Source: Anseranas semipalmata (lineage: Eukaryota > Chordata > Aves > Anseriformes > Anseranatidae). Taken from it: a stretch of DNA of 64,000 bases. The notes under the pieces are model-generated. The model was not told where the DNA came from and ran no database searches. It worked only from the letters and a program-made list of their open reading frames with translations. The stretch's first letter is position 1. Every line of letters begins with the position of its first letter. This document shows positions 12,401 to 24,560 of the stretch, piece after piece. The DNA lies in the NCBI GenBank assembly GCA_013399115.1, contig VXAA01006441.1:496001-560000 (forward strand), read 5' to 3'. A program made the position numbers and the translations under genes.

Positions 12401-15400
12401 TTTCTGTGTTAACAGCTTGGAAGCTGCAGATACAGACTGAGCAAGGCAGCTGATACAGGTATAACACGGAGCACACAATGATTTCTGTGGTCTTGAGAAT
12501 AGTTAAAGCAAATACAATGTAAAATAAAATTATCTGTTCCAGCCACAAATGCACGTGGGTGTACTTTTTTGGCCAGAAGAGAAAGGTAATGCTTATATCT
12601 GGGCTTCCAATAGTAAATGTAAGGGGAGTTTTAAGAGCTCAATGTTAGCACAGCTTATCAGCACTCAGAGGGGCCCCGTGAGCTGCGGAGGTGGGCCTGC
12701 TAGGTGTGCTCCCCCAGTTGAGCAACTAACGGAAAGGACACCTGCATGACCAGCTGATAAGCGCTGCCTCCCAGAACTGAGAAACAGTCGGAGGGGACGG
12801 TGATGAGCAGCTGAAGTCCACGGCAGGTGACAGCTAGGTGCAGACTGCCACCTTCTCCTCCCATAAAGCCCCACAAACTTCCCACAGAGGGGCAGAAGAA
12901 CCACAGGGAACTTCCTCTGATTTCATGAATTAAGTATTGTGGGTCAAGAGTGTTTGCGTTTTGGTTTGAGTGTTTTTTATTGCAGTCACCCTTTCCAGGC
13001 TAACTCCTGTCCTAAGGGCGAACTCCAATGTCTGATGATTGTGACTTACTAAGGACTTTTGTGTGTTGACTGAGATATATCCTTCCCAGGAAAGGGGAAG
13101 CTTCAGCTGAAGGCTGCTCCAATCACAGGCAATAATTTTGCAGAAAATATTATACAGCTCACAGGACTTTACAGATGACATTTGTAGAGTTTGAAGAAGT
13201 AAAATGATATTCAAATCTCTTCAGGTGTGGCTGCTGTTATCTCAACTACCGGTACCTCATTTTACAGGCACCAGCTTCAAAGAGAAACACAAAGAAAGCC
13301 CAGCACACGATTGTCAGCCACATTCATGTTCTGTGTCTCAGTTTTGTAGCTGCTTAAACATGATGAAAACAAATCTTTAATAGTTGCTGCTTCCATCATT
13401 ACATTGAACTCTGTTTTCTATTCAGTTGCAAGGACAGCTAATTTCCAGCAAATGGGAACAATGCGCTCATATTGCTAATTCATGCCACTACACACAAATG
13501 TTCAGATTATGTTGTGCAGATCCAAATTCCATTCTCATTCACGAGTGCAACTCGCACTCCAATCTAGTTCCCTAGCAAGAAGTAGGGAGCCCTGAAGCAA
13601 AGTGTGTGACAAATTAAACACTGAAAAAAGCAACGAAAGAACATCTGATTGTTTTTTTTTTTTTTNAATAGCAGACCTGGACTTATGGCAAATGGTGAAA
13701 GCTGGGGGAACCAGTGTCAAAGACAATTTGAAGGCAAATGATTTGTCAGAAGGCTGGCATCCACAAAGCTGCCACACAAATTTCCCTTCATCTACTGTCT
13801 CTCTTTTTTGGTTTGTGGTTATATGTGGGTGCAGGCAGGATATTTTGACATAAAGGATTTGGGGGTGGAAACAATTTAAAGACAAAAGTAGAGCACAGAC
13901 TACATCCTGGGGAAGGCAGAGGCACAAAGCTGCGTTTTGCACTGATGAGAGCACGGCTGGGCATCTGAAGTGGCTGGTGGCTGAGATTTTCCCCGCTCTG
14001 GTCCCGGGCAGGGGCTGTACGAGCCCTGCCGTAGGGAAGGGCAGCCTAGGCCCCGACCTGACCTGAGCCTCTGCCCTGGAGCTCTGTACGCACCCTGCGG
14101 CCCTGCCCGCCTGTGGTAATTCCCCAGCTAAGTCACGGCCAACGCCTGGCGCTCTGGGGAAGCTCACTCTCACAGAAATATTTCTGTCAGGAAAAATTAT
14201 GCCCTCTCTGCCCCCTTTTTGATTCCCTGAGTGAAAGGGTCAAAACACCTTTGATGGACAGGGCCCATCAGCTGGTCCTGCTGCTGTGCAATCTTAGCTC
14301 ACCCGGCCTCCCGCCAAGCATCGGTAAGAAAGAGGCTGTGCTAACGTACCTCACTGAGCGGAGGGGAAGGAGAACTGTGTTTGGAAACACACTGACTGCA
14401 ATCTGCCCACAACTTCAGCCACCGTGTAAAATCTCCCCAAGATCCCCCATTTGCCAGTGGGGAGTCATCGTCCTAAAACTCCTGCCTGTCAGAATTAAAT
14501 TGAAAGCTATTTCCCTTCACAGTTTCCTTGGTATTTCTGTTTTCCAAGCTAGTTTCCTTGCCTCCTGGAATATTATGACTGTGGTAAACACTCCTGGACA
14601 GCCTTGCTTGCAGATTACCCTTGTATCCTCATGCGCAAGACTCCCCAAGAGCATTTGTGAACGATTTGTGGCCCTCTGCTTGGCTGCCGCGTGCCTTCCG
14701 ATCCCCACAGCATGGCTGGGGCCTTCAGCAGGCCTTGGGGCCGTGCCAGCCCCTGGGAGGCAGCAGAAGACAGAGGTTGGCTTGCCAGGCTGGAGCTGAC
14801 AAGCAGAGGAGAAACGTTCCCTTGATGGACAACCAGGAGGGTAAACGTGCAGATCTCGGAGTGTGTGTTATGGAAAATTTTAGGCACCTGTTAGCTGTTA
14901 CCATGCTACCTCCTCCTGATTGCCTCAGATGTTATGAGGTAGGTTGGGCTGGGCTGGGCTGGGTTAGTCATTGTTTGGTTGGAGACTTAGAGGGGACGGA
15001 GTTTCTGCAGGAAGTGGCTTTTCACTAGATGGTGCTCTGTCCTGAGCCATCCTGTGCGGCCCCCTCTTTTTGAGTCTGGGAACTTCCAAGTGATCCGTCT
15101 CATACGCCCTTCTTTACAGGGATGGGAGGAAGGCAAATGAAACTGTATTTCCAGTATCCCTGCTCTCATGTGCCTCACCCTGCTGGAGCCACGTATGAAA
15201 AAATATTGCTTTACATCCTGGTTTAAAAGGGCGTACAGTGTCGGTATGTTCCAGCCTCCAAAATGATCCCATTGCATGAGGGTTGAAACCATTTTTATTA
15301 TTTCAGTCGATTTAAATAGGATCAACACTGCATACCTTGGAAGACGATGCCAAGCTTACACAGATCATTTTCAGCAGGAAATCTCCACTGTACACAGGTC

Positions 15401-16199
15401 AGTATTGTTATTTTTATTCTACCAAGAGAGCACATGATGCATAGAAATTACCCATATCCTTTGTCCAGCGCTCTGGCCAGCAGCAAAGTCTCTTTGAAAA
15501 GTATACCAAGTGTTTTGGGGTCGGCTGCAGTGAGGTGAAGCTTTAGTGGGATGGGAAACGTGTGTGTAACTGTGTCTTTGTGGCCACGATCACCTGGCTG
15601 CCACCAGGGCTAGCAGGATGTATCCGTGTGCAGTAGTTTAAGCCAAGGGGAAACGTTGGGCCGCCACATGTACGCATTTCCAAAGAGCTTCCAACAGAAA
15701 TGCTAACTGAAGGCAGGCCACCACCACAACAAATCATGTGTCTTCTCTCCAGAGGCCTCCTCAAACCTAGCCACATGCGGACCACAGGCCACATGAATAC
15801 GTTTGCTAATGGTGGGCTGCCATTTCCACCATCTTCCGGGGCAAGGCATGGGAACAGTGAGGGCGATGTTCCTCGACCAAACTTCCACACCTCATACAAC
15901 GGCAGAGGAACAGTGGGCCCTGCGGAAAGGTGCTGAGGAGCAGGATGGGGCTGTGGGTTGTCCTTGTGGGGCACGACTGGAGCCCTAGGAACTGATGTGC
16001 AGTGTTTGTGTACAGCAGATAGCATTCATGGCTGGACAGCTTGTGCTGGAAGAGGCTTTATAATTGCTGGAGGTGGGAATGCCAGCAACATAACACCAAG
16101 CAAAACAGCCCATTAAAGCTGAAGTTCAGTGCGTGGGAAGGAAGTATCCCCTTTAAATAAAAATAAACCCACAGCACAAAAAGTTGCCTGTGTCCTTGA
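6420..16199. other. Non-coding stretch, no gene recognised
   Basis: CpG is sparse: I hand-counted 14 in 7021-8040. ORFs are isolated and look like chance. The largest, on the + strand ending at 14799, begins with an ATG at 14253 and has no recognisable domain. Small structures include a 16-base perfect palindrome at 14172-14187, a GGGCT tandem array at 14945-14968, a poly-T run ending in an ambiguous base at 13666, and scattered AATAAA motifs without associated exons. The stretch lies left of the CpG island and would be upstream of a rightward gene or inside a leftward one. Confidence 0.55.
14945..14968. repeat. GGGCT pentanucleotide tandem repeat
   Basis: About four and a half copies of the unit GGGCT follow one another. 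Consecutive G3 runs separated by two bases give weak G-quadruplex potential on the + strand. Confidence 0.75.
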
Positions 16200-16498
16200 G
16201 CACCAGAAGCACAACATTACAAACGACTAGACGGATCTCACAGGGCAGCTGAGTAAACCGCGGAAGGGCAAACGAGAGGGAGAGCCGCCCAGGTGTCCCG
16301 CAGGTGACGAACCCCGCCAGAACCACTCGCCCCCAGCGGGGCTCCCAACCCGGGGGCGGGGGAACCGCAGCTGAAACTTAAGTCGAGAGCAGCGCACAGC
16401 CGCGCTGCCGGCGGTACCTCCCCGACCGGCGCCCGCTGCCCGCGCCACCCCCTGCCCCTCAGCCCTCCCGCCCGCTGCCCGGGGGCGGCCCGGCTCCG

Positions 16499-16978
16499 NN
16501 NNNNNNNNNNNNNNNNNNNNNNNNNNNNNNNNNNNNNNNNNNNNNNNNNNNNNNNNNNNNNNNNNNNNNNNNNNNNNNNNNNNNNNNNNNNNNNNNNNNN
16601 NNNNNNNNNNNNNNNNNNNNNNNNNNNNNNNNNNNNNNNNNNNNNNNNNNNNNNNNNNNNNNNNNNNNNNNNNNNNNNNNNNNNNNNNNNNNNNNNNNNN
16701 NNNNNNNNNNNNNNNNNNNNNNNNNNNNNNNNNNNNNNNNNNNNNNNNNNNNNNNNNNNNNNNNNNNNNNNNNNNNNNNNNNNNNNNNNNNNNNNNNNNN
16801 NNNNNNNNNNNNNNNNNNNNNNNNNNNNNNNNNNNNNNNNNNNNNNNNNNNNNNNNNNNNNNNNNNNNNNNNNNNNNNNNNNNNNNNNNNNNNNNNNNNN
16901 NNNNNNNNNNNNNNNNNNNNNNNNNNNNNNNNNNNNNNNNNNNNNNNNNNNNNNNNNNNNNNNNNNNNNNNNNNNNNN
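16499..16978. other. Assembly gap (480 N)
   Basis: A run of 480 unknown bases sits in the middle of the CpG island. GC-rich promoter cores are a common cause of dropout in avian short-read assemblies. Translations that cross this interval are artefacts of the Ns. Confidence 0.98.
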
Positions 16979-17016
16979 CCCCGGCCGTGTGCCCGGGCTG
17001 CCAGCGGGGGGCTGAG

Positions 17017-17040
17017 CACACACACACACACCCACACCCA
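17017..17040. repeat. CA dinucleotide repeat in the CpG island
   Basis: A short CA tract, degenerating to CCCACA units, lies about 40 bases right of the assembly gap inside the probable promoter or 5' UTR region. Confidence 0.75.
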
Positions 17041-17194
17041 CCCGGGCTGGCCCCCAGCCTCCCTCCGCTTCCTGGCTATTCAAACTATTGATATGCTGAT
17101 CTGGGGAGGGAGGGGGGAGAAAAAAACAAAACCTCGAGCTTCGCTGACGCAACTTTGTATCTTAGTTGTTTTTTTGCTGAGAAAGTAATCTGGG

Positions 17195-17220
17195 CTTTAT
17201 ATGAGAGTCTCCTAAGCAAC
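17195..17220 (-). promoter_or_regulatory. TATA-like box with adjacent RFX X-box-like site
   Basis: Read on the - strand, GTTGCTTAGGAGAC (17220 to 17207) fits the RFX X-box pattern RYYNYY-N(1-3)-RRNRAC. Four bases further on is CATATAAAG (17203 to 17195), a good TATA box. A start site about 25-30 bases downstream would fall near 17165-17170, so transcription would enter the CpG island and head left. Motif matches of this kind occur by chance, so this is a proposal. Its position on the shoulder of a CpG island makes it more plausible than an isolated match. Confidence 0.3.
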
Positions 17221-20150
17221 CGGCCGTTGTTGGTTTTTCTCACCTTTGGGTCTGAGGGGGCCTTTGGAGTTGCTCAGAGGGTCATTGCCATGGGGCCTGT
17301 TCTGTGCGATCGCTCTGTTGCTTGAAAATATGATTCTGCTTGAGTACAGTCACACTTCTTTTGAAGCGAATGCGGGAATTCCTGGGCGAGGATTGTGAAA
17401 GTGTGGTCATTTCTTAACCTGCAAATTGACCGAGTTTATTAATCCACTGTCCGTGACGGTGTTATCCACACAAGTCATGTAGAGGAGCTGGGATTAGTGG
17501 AGATCAGTTTTGCTGACCTCTGTAATGGGTTCTGCCCAGTGTCCTTCACGTTAGCTGGAGCTCAGAAGTGAAAAAGTGATTTATAAAGTTTTTAAGGGCA
17601 TTCTGTGCTGATTCTGGATGATCAGATAGGGACTTGATAAAGGGATTATGAATGTTGTGCTTGTGTGGGACAGTTGGTAGCTGTGGTGTTCCCTGCAGAC
17701 CATGCCAGCCATAAAACTTTAGGTACTCATGGAGATACGCGGTGCAGTAGAAATATGTAAAGCATGTAGCTTCAGAGCTGAGTTTAGACAGTTGCTCTGA
17801 GATCTGTGAATGTCTTGTGTGCTGGCAGTTTCAGCTAATGTAATCGCAGTGGTTTTAAAAGGCCAAACTACATTATTTCGCTCCGTGGTGACTCTCTTCA
17901 GCTTAAAACCCGTCCCTTGCTTGGCGTGCTTTTGATGCTTTGCACGCCCTTGCCGAGCTGTAGTGGAACTGCAGAGGTGAACCAAGTTCCGCACAGTACC
18001 GTGAAGGTAAGGTGCGAATGATTCAGTTAGTACTGAGTTAGAGGAGGTGTATTTTATACAGAGATATCCTGACAGTGGGCGTAGATTGACATTAACCTCG
18101 CAACATCCGTGTCTGTGGGCAGAAGCTGCTGTCTGTGCTGGAGGAGCATTCATTCATGCAAAAGGCTCTTGCTAAACCACTCTGGTCCAGGCTGTCACCT
18201 TTCATGGTGAGAATCTTGCTTGGATGTTTTTTTTTTTTTTCTGGCCTCATAGCAGCGTACGTTTAGCAAGGTGAGGATAATCTGGGCATGTGTTGTCCTT
18301 TGGCATGAGCTCAAACATGTACCTATCTTCTGCATTTATGGCGTGAGCCTAATGCGTCTCCTGTCTGTCCTCTCGGCACTGGGCAGACAGGCTGGCCTGG
18401 GGCTGTTGCTAGAAGGGCACGGATGTGGAGTTCTGCAAGGCAGACAGGTTTTGTAGGCAGCCTGAATTACAAGTCTCCCCGCAGGTAGCGCGGATGTGCC
18501 GCGTCGGGTCCTGGCTCCAGCCCACGTCTGGCACCTGGGTCTGGTGGCCGAGGGGCGGTCAGCACGGCCCAGGTGAGGACACGGCACGTGTGGAGTAATT
18601 TTCCATAAAGACAGACACACGCATAGGTATTTCTTATTATGATCAAATATTTTGCCCGTTGTATGTTACTTACTAAATAACGTAACGGGGTCCAGCTGGG
18701 GACTGTGGCCAGATAGCAAGGCAGGAGCCTAATGTTCCTGATTTACAGCCTTGCAGCATCAGAGGAGGAAAAAAGCAGTTAAAAAGTCAAAGCTTTTCAT
18801 ACAAATAGAGCCCTGCCAGGTAAATGGAGGTTTTTAAACACAGTCTGTGTGGGGAAGCTGTGAGACCCAGGCTTACGCAGAACTTGCTGCTAATCTCTCA
18901 GCAGGATATGCTCCTGACTAAGCTATGTTCTGGTCCAGGGTGCACTTCTGTACTAAGAGGAGGATTAAGTACTGTTGAAGGAATCTGGTTATTCTATCCA
19001 AAGCATGAGGTAGGGCAGCGGTCTATAAATTATACCAGAGAAAAAAAAACACTGGTAGGCTTATTGGCAGTGTGCACATGCTCCTGTGTTACAAGGGCAG
19101 GGGGTGCTTTTGTAGGGTCTTCTGCTGGTGTAATAAGTTTTAACAGATAGCTACTTAACAAAAAAATGGTCAGGGGAAGTTGTCGTGCCTGCTGTACCTA
19201 TTTCTTTTCCACTCCGTATCCAGGACACCACCGTATCGGTTTTCTCAGCCTGGTATTTGGTGATGTTCCACTTGCCTATAAAACAGGCCTTGGCACAGCC
19301 TGGAAGCCTTTCTGCTTAGTGCTGTAGCTCGTTATCTGCAATCTACGGGAGTGCTATTAAATGTTGTTTCTGTAGGGGTTCCCCATGCAGGCAATAAGCG
19401 GCCTGAAGTAAATTAAACCACGTAGCTGATAAGTATGGAGAATGGATTTGGTTTTGATTTTGCTGTAGTGAAGAGGTTAAGAACTTGGGTGAACGGCTGG
19501 GTCGTGCAGGAGGCTGCGAAGATGTGACATGCTCTCCCTGAGTGATGGTGGCCCCGTGTTGTACCAGGCTGCTGGACAGTGATTTGGCAGTATTAGCCTG
19601 GTTTCCCGGCGGAGGATGACAGGCAGCATCCTGTCTGCAGGCACGCGAAAGGCCAAATGGCCGCGCAGCTCAGGTGGGAAGCACCTTGTGGCCTGCGGCT
19701 TGGGATTGCTGGGTGTGCTCAGTGCCAAGCACTCATCTGTTGCTTGCTTGTACTGATCATCCATGGGATGGAGGTAATAAGTGACTTTCTGAAGCAGCTG
19801 GTGGCTCTGGACGTAAATACAGTTTGGCTGTGGCTCGCCACGGGGGATACAATTAGCCCGGGAGCCTGGCTCCAAGGGGCATGCACCGCATACATGATCG
19901 CTTCCAGGAAACACCACGTTTCTCTAAACCAAACCTTTTTGTTAGGGTGTTATATACCATCGGATTTGTATGAAAAACTTAGGTGTCTTTAACTATTTTT
20001 TTTCCCCTTGAAACTGCTGGCAACGATTTTGATGTGGGGGGGGAATCGGCCACTCCTAGTTCTTACCGAATACTTAACCACTTAAGAACTTGCAGTTCTT
20101 AGCTACCTTCAAAAACAAAGCCATGGATATGGCATACTGTCCTCTTGCTC

Positions 20151-20171
20151 TTTTTTTTTTTTTTTTTTTTT
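20151..20171. repeat. Poly-T run
   Basis: Twenty-one consecutive T residues. No adjacent SINE or processed-gene sequence was recognised, so it is not obviously the tail of a leftward retrocopy. Confidence 0.9.
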
Positions 20172-20968
20172 GTGCCTGCCTTTCTCACTTGCAAATGACC
20201 TTTATGTAGATCTAGAAAGTAAAGCACATCACTTGGAGTTAGTTGGTTAGTTACTTTGGTTAGCGATAAGAAAATATGATGGCAGCGCTCCAGGGAAAGC
20301 AGCTACGCTGGGAACTTGTTGCTGTATTCAGGCTATACAGATCTTTTTGGAAAACATCTGTCTTTATATATTCATGGCTGATTCCCTTTGCCACACAAGG
20401 AGGGTGACTTCTCAGTTGATGTCAACGTGACAAATATGCTATGACGCTACGAAGCCTGTAAACAGTTTCATTCCTTTTAGAGTTTGTGGTGGAAGCAGGC
20501 TATAGGTAAAACTTTGTCAGGGTTACCCTAACCTCGGACTGTAATTTTGTGATCTCTTTTGCGTGGCGTAGGTGTAAGCAGCCTGTTCCCGTTCCCCAGC
20601 TGGGCTGCGCAGGTATTTGCAGGTCTGTTCAATGAACCAGACTGGGAAATTGATTCCAGAGGCAGGAGATGAGCCCTTGCTGCAGTGCTTCCTTCAGGGA
20701 AGTTCTCCTGGAGCTGCACCCTTGGAAGTGCTTTTCCGATTGCAAAGAAGGCATTTGACTGCAGTGCCCGTCCCTGTTTTACAGCATGTGAAGATGACGA
20801 GGGAGATAGATGTTTCTGAGATAAGCCAGTGAGTTATAAGTTAAATCGTTTCCTTTTAAAGTTCCCTAAGACTGTGATTACTTCTATGCAGACTGAGGAT
20901 AGATGTCCTCTGCAAAAGTGAACCCTGACATTTTTATCATCTTTTTTTTTTCTTTATAACCATTTTAG

Positions 20969-21052
20969 GTACACTTAGAAGTTGTTGAGGAAGAGGGTGT
21001 AATCACAAATACTTTTAAGCAGTCAACAGTCTTTAAAAAGTTTGCAGTGTGA
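20969..21052 (+). other. Terminal-exon-like segment (weak candidate)
   Basis: A branch-point-like CTGAC (20925-20929) and a long T-rich tract lead into an AG at 20967-20968. The frame starting at 20969 is open for 27 codons, is acidic then hydrophobic at first (VHLEVVEEEG), and ends in TGA at 21050-21052. An AATAAA lies at 21065-21070. That resembles a last coding exon with a very short 3' UTR. I recognise no protein family, and T-rich tracts before AG are common in this sequence, so chance is the more likely explanation. Confidence 0.15.
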
Positions 21053-21512
21053 TAACTTGCAGAAAATAAACTTTAATTCTGTTGTAGCTGTACTTGATCC
21101 CATGTTATGATGTGGTCATGCAGTCTAACAAGATTTTTATATGTATTTTTAAAAAAAGAAACCACGAAGTTGGATGCTGAGAAGTTTCTTGGATGATTTT
21201 TGCAACGGGTGAGGAAAAGCTAAAATCCTTGCTGGAGTAGCAACGTAGTTCTCGCAGTCCAAGCCCTGAGCTGTTTGGGAACCTCTCAAATATTGTGCAT
21301 GGTCTTGGAGCAAGTCTAAGAAAAAAATACCCCTCAGACTACACTCGGCAACTCCTACAGACGTCTTGAGGGCTTGAAATAAAATATATTCTTAGCATGT
21401 TGAATACGTGGCATGTTGAGGGCCTGCAGAGGGTATGGTATGGTGCCTTCTGCCTCTTCTACCTTCATAAAGATGCAGAATTCACCTTTTTATTTCTTCA
21501 AAATGACCCAAT

Positions 21513-21530
21513 CCCCCCCCCCCTCCCCCC
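21513..21530. repeat. C-rich homopolymer tract
   Basis: Eleven C, one T and six C in succession. The complementary strand is a G-run with G-quadruplex potential. Confidence 0.85.
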
Positions 21531-22679
21531 AAAACACGCTTTTTCTGTGATACTATAACTTGCCATGTTCATAATAAATTCTTTTCCCATCTAGGCAGTC
21601 CTGTCTTTCCAGAAGTGGTGTTTTTTTTTAATCAACAGATACGGCAAATGTACTCTCACTGTTTTCTTGCAAGGTTAATTCTTGCATCAGTTTTCCAGAT
21701 TTCCTTGGAAATGGTGGGATGGTGATGGCTTCCTCCTGTCAGCGAGGTGGATCCTGCATAGTTGCGCTTTTGAGATGCTGTTTGAAATGTATGAGCACAG
21801 GTACCTGCAACTGATCCCCTGCATCTTAGTTTCAAGCACTCGTGAAATTTTCTGATCGGCTGCACTAAATGTTAGCCTTTGCCAGAGGAGCTTCTGACTA
21901 CTCCTGATCTCTGTATTTTTTTCCTACTTTGTTCAGGTGACTATTCCACCTTTCACAAATGTTACTAGCTTTACTCTTTTTGTCAAACTGCTTTTAACTT
22001 AACTTTACATTTGCAAAATACACGATGAGACATTTCCCCAAATTGTTGTTTAATGTGAAATGTTATTTACACTGTGACAGCACCACAGCCTTATCCAGTG
22101 TAAAGGGAAGGATTTAAGGATTTCCTTCTGTAACAGTGACTTCAGGTGTTTTTCTTGTTTTTTTTTTCTTCTCTGAGTGGGAGGGAAAATAAAATAGGTG
22201 ATGAATTACTTCATTTGAATAAAGATGATGAATGGTGGTGAGACTTATTCTTGATGTGTGTGATTTACAGTGATCATCTTGGAGTAAAGCAGAAGGGTAT
22301 ATTGCATTTGATGATGATGTTCAAAACTTTGTGTTGAGAGAATACCTGACGTGCCATGTTTCAATCCCACATGTGGCTCTGTGCTTTTTATCGCCCATGA
22401 CTAATGCAGATTGGAGCAGTAAGTTATGTTAAAACCTGTGACGGGCTTTGTAGCCTCATCTAAATTGTATCTGAGGTTTCTGGCAAAGTTACTTGGGAAA
22501 GTAAATCTCTTTCCCAATGTGTCTCTGCCCCCAGTGGTGTAACTGCTATGTAAGCCTAAGCGCTACGGTTAATACAACCATTACAAACAAGTATTTTGGC
22601 ACGGAACAGCTGTTTTAAACCAGGCTGCCTTCAGACTCAAACTACTGACTCACCCTTTCTTTTTCCATGGGCTAACACG

Positions 22680-24560
22680 CCTGGCATGCGTCACGCACAG
22701 ATGCTGGTTCTTGCAGGTATTCCTGCTGGCCACGAAGGGCTGCAAGCATCCTCGAGGGCTGCGTCCTCGTCCTTGTGTGCAAAGGCAGCGGGGCTCAATA
22801 CCAGGATGTGCGGCACACTCAGCTTCCTGCCCCGCTTCCCAGCACGTGCGTCTCGGCGCCCGGACAAGCCTTGGAGGCAATAGTAAGGAAGGGAAAATAG
22901 GGAATGCCGAGGCCTGGGGTTACTGCGGTGAATGAGAAGGTCTCGTATGGAGACTGCTTATTTTATAGACTGGCTTTCCTCCTGAGTTTCCTCTGAGATG
23001 CTGGAGCCTTCGGTCCCATAATAGTGTTTGGACAATGAAAGCTTGGATGGAGGAAGCAGGTGTTAAAGAAGGGGGAAGTGATTTTTTTGGGGGGAAGGGG
23101 AGACAGGATGGCAAGAAGTGGTTATACAAGGCAATTTCTTTTGACGCATAGGAGTGTGTACAGCGCAGCGTGCTTCCTAAGCGTTGAACCCACAAGTAAG
23201 ATCACGGCAAAACTGGGGCTTGCCCCTTTCTCAGTTAGCATCACTTGGTGAGTCAGCTGAAGAGTGAGGCTTATGCCACGTACCTAAGGTCTTACGTGAT
23301 GAATTTTGTTGTTTTTGTTCCATGCTCCCGTAAATCTTGCAGCGCAGCAACAAGATTGCGTTACTGATGGCACTGGACATCTTAAACTCTGCACTTTGAG
23401 CTTGAGGAGTGTTGTGTTTTAAAAACAAACTGGGGATGAATGCGTTTGACCTAGATTAAAACAGTTCCTGCAGTCTGATCTGAAGCTCTTTAAGTCGGTG
23501 CAGATATTGATCCTGGAGATGAAAGTAAAATACGCCGGTTCACATGCTACGTAGCAGATGTTTTTGCATCCGTAGCCGAAAGACTTCCCACACTGGGAGT
23601 AACGACAGCGCTTTGCATGTCTCCGTGGGGTTTGCAGCCTGGGCAGGAGCTTCCCTTGACAAGGGAGTCAGTTTTTCCATCGCTGAGTGGTTTGCAGCCG
23701 CTCCACCCATTTTTATGATGAGTGATCTTCGTCTGGGAGCACAGCGTTACACGAGGTGGTGAGCAAACCTTTCGTTGCATTAAATGTAAATGTTTATGCT
23801 TTCTCTTCTCCTAGCAGCTGCAGAGAGGGGAGGCTGCCTTAGCTGAGGGCTGGCTAGAGAAATGAAGGCTATACCCCCTTTTTATGTACTGCTGCGAAGG
23901 GAAGTTTTGTGTAACGAGCACTCATTTCACAAGGTCCAGGTGACTCTTTACACTTTTGCGTTATGCAAGGCGAAATGCTGCTGCAGACAGTTGTCAGCTG
24001 CAGGTTTTCCTGTATTAAGCAGCGCAGTCACCAACAGGAACACAAATTGTGCCTTGTCTGCAGGCCTGCCGTGGGCGTTCGCTGGGGGTTACGGTGGCAC
24101 TGGCGGCCCCGTGGAGCTGAATGGCTTCGGCACAAGAACCAGCCTGCATCCAGCCGCGCGTGCAACGTGCGCTGAGCTCCGGAGCCGCTTCTCCACGGCT
24201 GGTAATGAATTTTTGAATGAGCCTTTTGGTCATCGTCGTTCCAGGAATGGTGCGTGCAGCACGGAGGCTGAGGGTTTGAGCACTTTTAACTGGGCTAACA
24301 GTGCCTTTTTGTATGCTTTCGAGTGGGCGTCTTGCTCGTCTCCTCCAGAAAATGCTGGGGGTAATGGGGTGATGGGAGCGTGTTACTCGGCAGGCATTTC
24401 ACAGCGAAGGCAGAGCCTTGGTTCTAATTTTAATGAGCCCTGTATTAAGCTAGAAGAAGAACCAGCTCACCGCTCGAAGAGCTTACAAGCTAGAACTGTC
24501 GATAATAAATATGTTTGCATGGACATTAAGGTTATTCATTGTTTGCGGAGTGCATTGAAA
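22680..24560. promoter_or_regulatory. CpG-raised segment, possible intragenic island
   Basis: I hand-counted 34 CpGs in 22501-23520 and 46 in 23521-24540, against 14 in a same-sized stretch at 7.0-8.0 kb. GC content is moderate, so this is weaker than the island at 16.2-17.2 kb. It may be an alternative promoter, an unmethylated regulatory region or a sizeable exon. The 239-codon ORF at 23862-24578 lies inside it. Confidence 0.35.

Larger units (their letters stand above)
16200..17230. promoter_or_regulatory. CpG island, probable gene promoter
   Basis: CpG density rises abruptly from about 16240. I count 5, 10 and 8 CpGs in the three consecutive 60-base lines 16321-16500, against roughly 1 per 60 bases further left. 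Canonical Sp1-type GC boxes are visible (GGGGGCGGGG at 16352-16361, and a second GGGGGCGG near 16480). High GC resumes after the gap to about 17050, followed by a purine-rich stretch and the sequence TGACGCAA at 17145-17152, a CRE/C-EBP-like half site. In vertebrates such unmethylated islands mark promoters of widely expressed or developmental genes. The transcription start and first exon probably lie in the unsequenced centre. Direction is not decided: the right shoulder carries a leftward TATA-like element, while the candidate exons all lie to the right on the + strand. Confidence 0.8.

Noticed and set aside
14113..14799. 229-codon + strand ORF
   Set aside because: It opens with GTG. From the first ATG (14253) only about 182 codons remain, a length expected by chance in 64 kb. 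No domain or splice context supports it.
16227..17152. Long - strand ORFs across the CpG island
   Set aside because: They owe their length to the 480 Ns, and their start codons are not convincing ATGs.
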